Positions 34,501 to 42,645 of a DNA stretch of 42,645 nucleotides are shown here, piece by piece. The position numbers and the translations under genes were made by a program. Numbering within the stretch: position 1 is the stretch's first letter; the number at the start of each line of letters is the position of its first letter. The notes below the pieces were generated by a model. That model made no database searches, was not told where the DNA came from, and saw only the letters and a list, made by a program, of their open reading frames with translations. The stretch covers positions 1 to 42,645 of the forward strand of contig JAIOPD010000137.1 of NCBI GenBank assembly GCA_021414115.1, in the 5' to 3' direction. The DNA comes from Planctomycetia bacterium. Lineage in GTDB: Bacteria; Planctomycetota; Planctomycetia; Pirellulales; UBA1268.

Positions 34501-34573
34501 AGGGGCGTAGCTCAACTGGCAGAGCGCTGGTCTCCAAAACCAGAGGTTGCGAGTTCGATCCCCGCCGCCCCTG
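34501..34573 (+). tRNA. tRNA-Trp (anticodon CCA)
   Basis: Acceptor AGGGGCG/CGCCCCT, D arm GCTC...GAGC, anticodon stem CTGGT/ACCAG with loop CTCCAAA, discriminator G as usual for tRNA-Trp. The T stem GCGAG/CCCGC contains an A-C mismatch at pair 52-62. The tuf-trpT-secE order is common in bacteria. Confidence 0.95.
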
Positions 34574-34666
34574 CAGGTGTGATGCGTCGCGTGCGTATAC
34601 GCGGGGCGGTTTGGTGATGGGTTCGATCAGGACGAGAGGCGAGCGACGGATCGCTTGACACCGGAT

Positions 34667-35143
34667 ATGCAGGAAAACGCAAAAACCGCGACCATCTGGG
34701 GCGATGTCCTCAGTTTTTCCGTGTACAAGCGAAACCAGGGTCGGATGACCCGGCAGGTGACGTTTGCTGCGCTCGCGCTCATCGTTGGACTGGGCATCTG
34801 GCGGTTCGCTCAGTTGCTGGCGATCTGGTACGGCGGCGGCGACACGACCCTGTCGTCGATTTCCGGCGGTGCCACCGACATCGGCGTGGTGCGGTTTCTG
34901 CTGCCGGGTGTCCTGCTCGCGGCCGGGCTCTGGCTCTGCTTTCGAATCGTCAACATTCCGAAGTTCGCCGACTTCCTGATCGCAGTGGAATCCGAGGTTG
35001 CCAAGGTGTCGTGGCCGACGGCGGAGGAGGTGTTCCGCAGTTCCGCGGTCATCATCTTCCTGATCTTCGCGCTGGCGGCGATTCTTGCCGGATACGATTT
35101 GTTTTGGTGGTTCGTGCTCCGGTATGTCCTGAGAACCAGCTGA
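34667..35143 (+). CDS. secE: preprotein translocase subunit SecE
   Basis: The 158-residue product is longer than the E. coli-type minimum and has three predicted membrane helices: about residues 25-48, 70-95 and 125-152. The conserved cytosolic segment EVAKVSWPTAEEV before the last helix is the SecE hallmark. SecE clamps SecY in the inner-membrane translocon. ATG 34667 is chosen; an in-frame TTG 12 nt upstream has a slightly better GACGGA signal and cannot be excluded. The position before nusG is classical. Confidence 0.93.
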   Translation: MQENAKTATIWGDVLSFSVYKRNQGRMTRQVTFAALALIVGLGIWRFAQLLAIWYGGGDTTLSSISGGATDIGVVRFLLPGVLLAAGLWLCFRIVNIPKFADFLIAVESEVAKVSWPTAEEVFRSSAVIIFLIFALAAILAGYDLFWWFVLRYVLRTS

Positions 35144-35200
35144 GTCCGCGCCGCAGCTCCTTTTTCCAGTAGCCGTTTTCATCCATTCGGGTCGAGGCCC

Positions 35201-35941
35201 ATGAGCGACGAGACAAAAGATCCCGAGAAGCTGCCGGGCGACGAGCCTGTGGCCGTCACCCCGACCGATGTCGTCGGCATGGACCACGTGAACGAAGACG
35301 GCATGGAAGAGGACGACGGCACGCCCGCCGAACTCGCCGATCCGTTTGAAGGAGATGAGAACGCCAAACCGGTGGAGGTCGCGGCCGCCGAAGCGCCGCC
35401 CGTGGTGGGCGACAAGCAGTGGTACATCCTCAAGGTCCAGAGCAATCGCGAAGACTCGATCCGCGAGGCCCTTCTGAGGCGGATCTCCATCCAGGGCGTG
35501 GACAAGTGGTTTGGCGAGGTGATCGTCCCCAAGGAGCAGGTCACGGAGTTCAAGGGGGGCAAAAAACGCGTTGTTTCCCGCAAGCTCTACCCGGGATACA
35601 TCCTGGTGAACATGATCTTGAACGACGAAACCTGGTACCTCGTGCGGGAGACTGGCGGAATCGGTGACTTCACCGGCTCGGCTGGCCGGCCGAGCCCGAT
35701 GCTGCCGCAGGACGTGGCCAAGTTGCTGAACAAGACCGAGGAGAAGGCCGACGAGTCGCCCCGCCTGAAGATCACCTTCAAGAAGGGCGACCGCGTGAAG
35801 ATCAACGAAGGCACCTTCGAAAACTTCGAGGGCGAAGTGGAGCAGATCGACGAGGCCAATGGCCGCGTGACCGTGATGCTCAGCATTTTCGGAAGATCGA
35901 CGCCGGTGGACATCGAGTATTGGCAGATCGAGACGGTCTGA
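35201..35941 (+). CDS. nusG: transcription elongation/antitermination factor NusG
   Basis: The 246-residue product has an acidic N-terminal extension of about 70 residues that is rich in Asp/Glu/Pro/Ala. The NGN domain follows (about 72-175: QWYILKVQSNREDSIREALL, KLYPGYILVNM, GGIGDFTGS), then a KOW domain (about 190-246: FKKGDRVKINEGTFENFEGE). NusG binds RNA polymerase and links it to Rho and ribosomes. The acidic extension is unusual relative to the E. coli form. The ATG follows GTCGAGGCCC. It sits between secE and rplK. Confidence 0.96.
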   Translation: MSDETKDPEKLPGDEPVAVTPTDVVGMDHVNEDGMEEDDGTPAELADPFEGDENAKPVEVAAAEAPPVVGDKQWYILKVQSNREDSIREALLRRISIQGVDKWFGEVIVPKEQVTEFKGGKKRVVSRKLYPGYILVNMILNDETWYLVRETGGIGDFTGSAGRPSPMLPQDVAKLLNKTEEKADESPRLKITFKKGDRVKINEGTFENFEGEVEQIDEANGRVTVMLSIFGRSTPVDIEYWQIETV

Positions 35942-35984
35942 CGAAAAGACATCCGAGAAGACGGACTGAAGAAAGGTAATTGCG

Positions 35985-36410
35985 ATGGCAAAGCAGATGG
36001 TAGGACAGGCGAAGTTTCAGGTGCCGGGCGGCCAGGCCACTCCGGCCCCCCCGGTGGGCACGTCGCTCGGCCGGTTTGGCATCAACCTCGGCCAGTTTGT
36101 TCAACAGTTCAATGATCGGACCCGCGAGGCGGCCGGCATGCCGATCCCCGTCGTCGTCACGGTCTACAACGATCGGTCGTTCGACTTCGTGACGAAGAGC
36201 CCGCCGGCCGCGGCGCTCCTCAAGAAGGCCGCCGGCCTTGCCAAGGGGTCTGGTGTGCCCAATAAGGACAAGGTTGGCAAGGTCACCCAGGCGCAGGTCG
36301 ACGAGATCGTCCGCCTCAAGGGGGCCGACCTCAACGCCCGTGACGGGGAGCACGCCCGCCGCATGGTCGAGGGCACTGCCCGCAGCATGGGCATCACCGT
36401 CGAGGGCTGA
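35985..36410 (+). CDS. rplK: 50S ribosomal protein L11
   Basis: The 141-residue product shows the L11 N-terminal domain ([39 protein letters not shown]) and the rRNA-binding C-terminal domain ([12 protein letters not shown], ending [12 protein letters not shown]). L11 shapes the GTPase-associated centre with 23S rRNA. ATG 35985 follows AAAGGTAAT. Confidence 0.97.
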   Translation: MAKQMVGQAKFQVPGGQATPAPPVGTSLGRFGINLGQFVQQFNDRTREAAGMPIPVVVTVYNDRSFDFVTKSPPAAALLKKAAGLAKGSGVPNKDKVGKVTQAQVDEIVRLKGADLNARDGEHARRMVEGTARSMGITVEG

Positions 36411-36494
36411 AACGGGTCGGCCCGTGCATCCGTCCGTTTCCCGAGTACCATCAACCGTTTCTGATCCATCACACGCAGCGATTTTCAAGGACTC

Positions 36495-37181
36495 ATGACC
36501 GTGGCCACCACCAAGCGCATGCGGGCAATGCTCGCAGTGAAGCCCAAGACTGACGATGCCCTCCCGTTGGCGGAAGCCGTCGCCGTCCTCAAGAAGTTCC
36601 CCCCGACGAAGTTCGACCAATCGGTCGAGATCCACATGCGGCTCGGCATCGACCCCAAGCAGGCCGACCAGATCATTCGTGGTTCGCTCGTGCTGCCCCA
36701 CGGCATCGGAAAGTCGAAGCGGGTGGTCGTGTTTGCGAAGGGCAATCTCGCCGACGACGCGAAGGCCGCGGGCGCCGAGGAGGTCGGGGCCGATGATCTG
36801 GCCAAGAAGATCAAGGAAGGCTGGACCGACTTCGACGTCTGCATCGCAGCACCCGACATGATGGGTCTTGTCGGTCCGCTCGGAAAGGTGTTGGGGCCGC
36901 GCGGTCTGATGCCGAGCCCCAGGGCCGGCACCGTCACCGCCGACATCAAAAAGACCGTCAGCGAATACAAGGCGGGCAAGGTGGAGTTTCGCAACGATCC
37001 CACCGGCATCGTGCACGCCGTTGTCGGTCGGGCGAGCTTTGATGCGGCCAAACTCGCCGACAACATCCGCGCCTTCATTGATCACGTCGTCGGTCTGCAG
37101 CCGTCGAGTGTTCGCGGCCAATACCTGAAAAGCATCTCGATCTCCGGGACCATGACGCCCGGGGTCATGGTGACGGCGTAG
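36495..37181 (+). CDS. rplA: 50S ribosomal protein L1
   Basis: The 228-residue product has the L1 landmarks ALPLAEAV-like start, [56 protein letters not shown] and a C-terminal [13 protein letters not shown]1 forms the mobile stalk at the E site and in many bacteria represses its own operon. ATG 36495 follows AAGGA (36487-36491). Confidence 0.97.
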   Translation: MTVATTKRMRAMLAVKPKTDDALPLAEAVAVLKKFPPTKFDQSVEIHMRLGIDPKQADQIIRGSLVLPHGIGKSKRVVVFAKGNLADDAKAAGAEEVGADDLAKKIKEGWTDFDVCIAAPDMMGLVGPLGKVLGPRGLMPSPRAGTVTADIKKTVSEYKAGKVEFRNDPTGIVHAVVGRASFDAAKLADNIRAFIDHVVGLQPSSVRGQYLKSISISGTMTPGVMVTA

Positions 37182-37240
37182 TTCGCCATCCCCTCGGTTT
37201 CACACTCACCACACATCGTCTCCAACGGATTCATTTCGCC

Positions 37241-37792
37241 ATGAGCAAAGCCATCAAGGACATGCTGGTCGACGACCTCAAGAGCCGTCTCCGCGACGTC
37301 GGCGATGTGATCGTCGTCAGTCTCGGAAAACTCGACGCCCAGAAGACCACGCAGCTGCGGCAGACGCTTCGCAAGAAGCGGATCAGCCTGCAGCTCGTGA
37401 AAAACAGCCTGGCCCGGCGTGCGATGTCGGACACGCCGTTGGCGCCGGCGTTCGAGCAGGCCGAAGGCATGCTCGCGATCGCCTGGGGCGGCGAAGACGT
37501 CGTCGATCTGGCAAAAGAACTCGACCGGCTGCAGGGCGTCAAGGATTTCGAGGGCTTCGAGTGCCGCTGCGGCGCGCTCGACGGCTCGAGGCTCGAGGCG
37601 GCCGACGTCAAGCGGGTTGCCAAGTGGCCTACCCGCTCGGAGCAGCTCTCGATCCTCTCGGGTCAGATTTCCTCGCTGGGCTCCACGATTTCCGGGCAAA
37701 TCCTCTCGGCTGGGGGTTCACTCGCCGGGCAGCTCAAGTCTCGGGTCGAGGATCTGGAAAAGGCCGGGGAGGGCGCTGCTGCGGCCTCGTGA
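37241..37792 (+). CDS. rplJ: 50S ribosomal protein L10
   Basis: The 183-residue product contains the L10 pattern: VVVSLGKLDAQKTTQLRQTL, LQLVKNSLARRA and AEGMLAIAWGG, with the C-terminal helix that anchors L7/L12 dimers (residues about 140-180). The leader before it is only 59 nt and shows no large fold. Confidence 0.95.
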   Translation: MSKAIKDMLVDDLKSRLRDVGDVIVVSLGKLDAQKTTQLRQTLRKKRISLQLVKNSLARRAMSDTPLAPAFEQAEGMLAIAWGGEDVVDLAKELDRLQGVKDFEGFECRCGALDGSRLEAADVKRVAKWPTRSEQLSILSGQISSLGSTISGQILSAGGSLAGQLKSRVEDLEKAGEGAAAAS

Positions 37793-37989
37793 TGCCCGTT
37801 CCGGGCGGATTTTCGAGGGCGGGCTTCTCTCGGCCAATCTTCATGGTATGACAAAGGGCTCGGCGGTCAGGTTGCTCTTGACATCGCCGGCCCACGCGAC
37901 AACTCATTTTCGGCACCTCTCAAACCACTACCAACGGTCGTCCGTTTCTACGGTACGGCCGCATTTTCGAAGGGAAAGGACCTCGAGCG

Positions 37990-38409
37990 ATGGCAACGGC
38001 TGAAGCAACTCGTGAATTCTCGAAGGAGACCAAGGACCTCGGCGACAAGATCGTCGGCCTCACGCTGAAGGCAGCGAAGGAGCTCTCCGATTACCTCGAC
38101 GAAGTTCACGGCATCAAGCCGGCCGCCGGCGGAGCAGTCATGATGGCCGCTCCGGGCGCTGGCGGTGCCGCTGGCGGTGCGGAACCTGCCGCCGAGAAAA
38201 CCGAATTCGACGTCATGCTCGATGCCTTCGGTGACAACAAGATCGGTGTCATCAAGGTGGTGCGTGCGTCGACGGGTCTGGGTCTCAAGGAGGCCAAGGA
38301 TCTGGTCGAAGGAGCTCCTTCGAAGGTCAAAGAAGGAATTTCGAAGGCCGACGCCGAGAAGCTCAAGAAGGAGCTCGAGGACGCCGGCGCCAAGGTCTCG
38401 ATCAAGTAA
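37990..38409 (+). CDS. rplL: 50S ribosomal protein L7/L12
   Basis: The 139-residue product has an N-terminal dimerisation helix, an Ala/Gly/Pro hinge (about 48-68) and the globular C-terminal domain with [20 protein letters not shown] and [20 protein letters not shown]. The 197-nt gap after rplJ is longer than usual; it has TTGACA at about 37877 without a good -10, plus a small GCCCG/CGGGC hairpin, and nothing else I can name. ATG 37990 follows AAAGGACC. Confidence 0.96.
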   Translation: MATAEATREFSKETKDLGDKIVGLTLKAAKELSDYLDEVHGIKPAAGGAVMMAAPGAGGAAGGAEPAAEKTEFDVMLDAFGDNKIGVIKVVRASTGLGLKEAKDLVEGAPSKVKEGISKADAEKLKKELEDAGAKVSIK

Positions 38410-38424
38410 AAAGCCGTACAATAG

Positions 38425-38465
38425 CCGTTTGGCGGCAGGTGATTGGCCTCACTGCCGTCAAACGG
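38425..38465 (+). promoter_or_regulatory. rplL-rpoB intergenic hairpin
   Basis: CCGTTTGGCGGCAG (38425-38438) pairs with CTGCCGTCAAACGG (38452-38465) over 14 positions with one G-T pair. It starts 15 nt after the rplL stop. It lacks a T tract, so partial attenuation or an RNase processing site is more likely than termination. Confidence 0.6.
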
Positions 38466-38471
38466 TATAGT
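38443..38471 (+). promoter_or_regulatory. possible rpoB promoter
   Basis: TTGGCC (38443-38448), a 17-bp spacer and TATAGT (38466-38471) resemble a housekeeping promoter; the -35 lies in the loop and the -10 right after the intergenic hairpin. The leader to rpoB would be about 235 nt; no further element is recognised in it. Confidence 0.45.
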
Positions 38472-38712
38472 ATTTGCGTTTTACCTGGTGTTCCTTGCCG
38501 CCCCTGCCTTGTCTCGCCATTTGTCCCTGTTTGATGGCCGCCCCTGAGGGTCGTCGTTTCCGTTGGTACATGCGCACCAACGGGATCATCGCGGTTGGGT
38601 TCGCGCTCCGTAATCCAGCTTCGAGTCGACGGCTCCGAATCACGACAGAGTCCTGATCGGATCGCGCCTGCCTCGCGCCCGCCACGAGACCAATCCGAGG
38701 AGTTTTTTGTCA

Positions 38713-42471
<3,759 letters not shown>

Positions 42472-42635
42472 CTGGAAGACAAGACAACGAATCGCGGGGC
42501 ATCGCCGGGGATACAAAAGTCTCCTCGCGATGGCCGCGGCGGCCGCAAGCTCGTCGAGCTTCCGCCGACCACGGCTCCCCGGACTCAACAGCAGACGATT
42601 GATCGCAAACGGCACTGAACCACAGGAGCATCCAC

Positions 42636-42645
42636 GTGAGTATCG
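42636..42645 (+). CDS. rpoC: RNA polymerase subunit beta' start (truncated by window end)
   Basis: GTG 42636 follows AGGAG (42624-42628) and opens the codons GTG AGT ATC. Only the first bases are in the window, so the identity rests on position directly after rpoB and on the ribosome-binding site. The 164-bp gap before it has only a small AAGCTCG/CGAGCTT inverted repeat. Confidence 0.7.

Noticed and set aside
37840-37920. A promoter between rplJ and rplL
   Set aside because: TTGACA near 37877 lacks a plausible -10 at 16-18 bp (AACTCA/ACTCAT), so it is mentioned only under rplL.

Overview
This is a contiguous chromosomal window of high G+C content (roughly two-thirds GC by eye) from a bacterium that I read as a planctomycete, probably of the Pirellulales type. 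That placement is an inference. It rests on the ribosomal/RNA-polymerase proteins, an ECF-type sigma domain with a long C-terminal extension, secreted EF-hand and Cys-rich proteins, a homospermidine synthase/decarboxylase pair, and many GTG/TTG starts. No rRNA genes, transposases or CRISPR arrays are seen.

Layout. Positions 1-650 hold a degenerate HicA-like reading frame, a HicB-like antitoxin and a tRNA-Arg(CCT); the HicB stop codon lies inside the tRNA, which suggests the edge of an integrated segment. From 0.7 to 8.4 kb are an unusual sigma-factor/AraC fusion (minus), carA, a secreted Cys/His-rich protein, an ExeA-like AAA ATPase (minus), trpF and ahcY. From 8.8 to 12.3 kb are a DUF1015 protein and parA-parB, with two parS-like palindromes just upstream of parA and a third across the trpF start codon. 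From 12.3 to 16.4 kb are tRNA-Pro, homospermidine synthase, a PLP decarboxylase coupled to it, and an RsmC-like methyltransferase. From 16.7 to 22.1 kb, all minus, are an EF-hand protein, an M16 peptidase pair (one active, one lacking the zinc motif) with a tiny coupled exported protein, and an RMD1/DUF155 membrane protein. From 22.3 to 28.6 kb are a hemerythrin-like protein overlapping a c-type cytochrome, a WYL regulator, a YbjN-like protein preceded by three 32-bp-spaced direct repeats, purU, and a HerA-like ATPase overlapping purU.

From 28.9 to 32.3 kb lies the most novel-looking locus. Three DUF2294 (MpsC-like) genes surround a csrA gene and are followed by a response-regulator/PP2C phosphatase. 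The rightward set is preceded by a promoter with a perfect TATAAT, then about 170 nt of foldable, GGA-rich leader ending in a strong intrinsic terminator. This looks like a CsrA-sequestering sRNA or an attenuator for the operon.

From 32.4 kb to the end is the classical information-processing cluster: tRNA-Thr(TGT), tRNA-Tyr, tRNA-Gly(TCC), tRNA-Thr(GGT), tuf, tRNA-Trp, secE, nusG, rplK, rplA, rplJ, rplL, rpoB and the first bases of rpoC. The first four tRNAs plus tuf reproduce the order and anticodons of the E. coli thrU-tyrU-glyT-thrT-tufB unit.

Scattered through the gaps of the first 24 kb is a family of about 110-bp imperfect palindromic repeats (nine complete, degenerate or half copies). 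They look like REPINs/BIMEs: paired REP-like arms in inverted orientation with a fairly constant spacer. All are intergenic and they are absent from the ribosomal-protein region.
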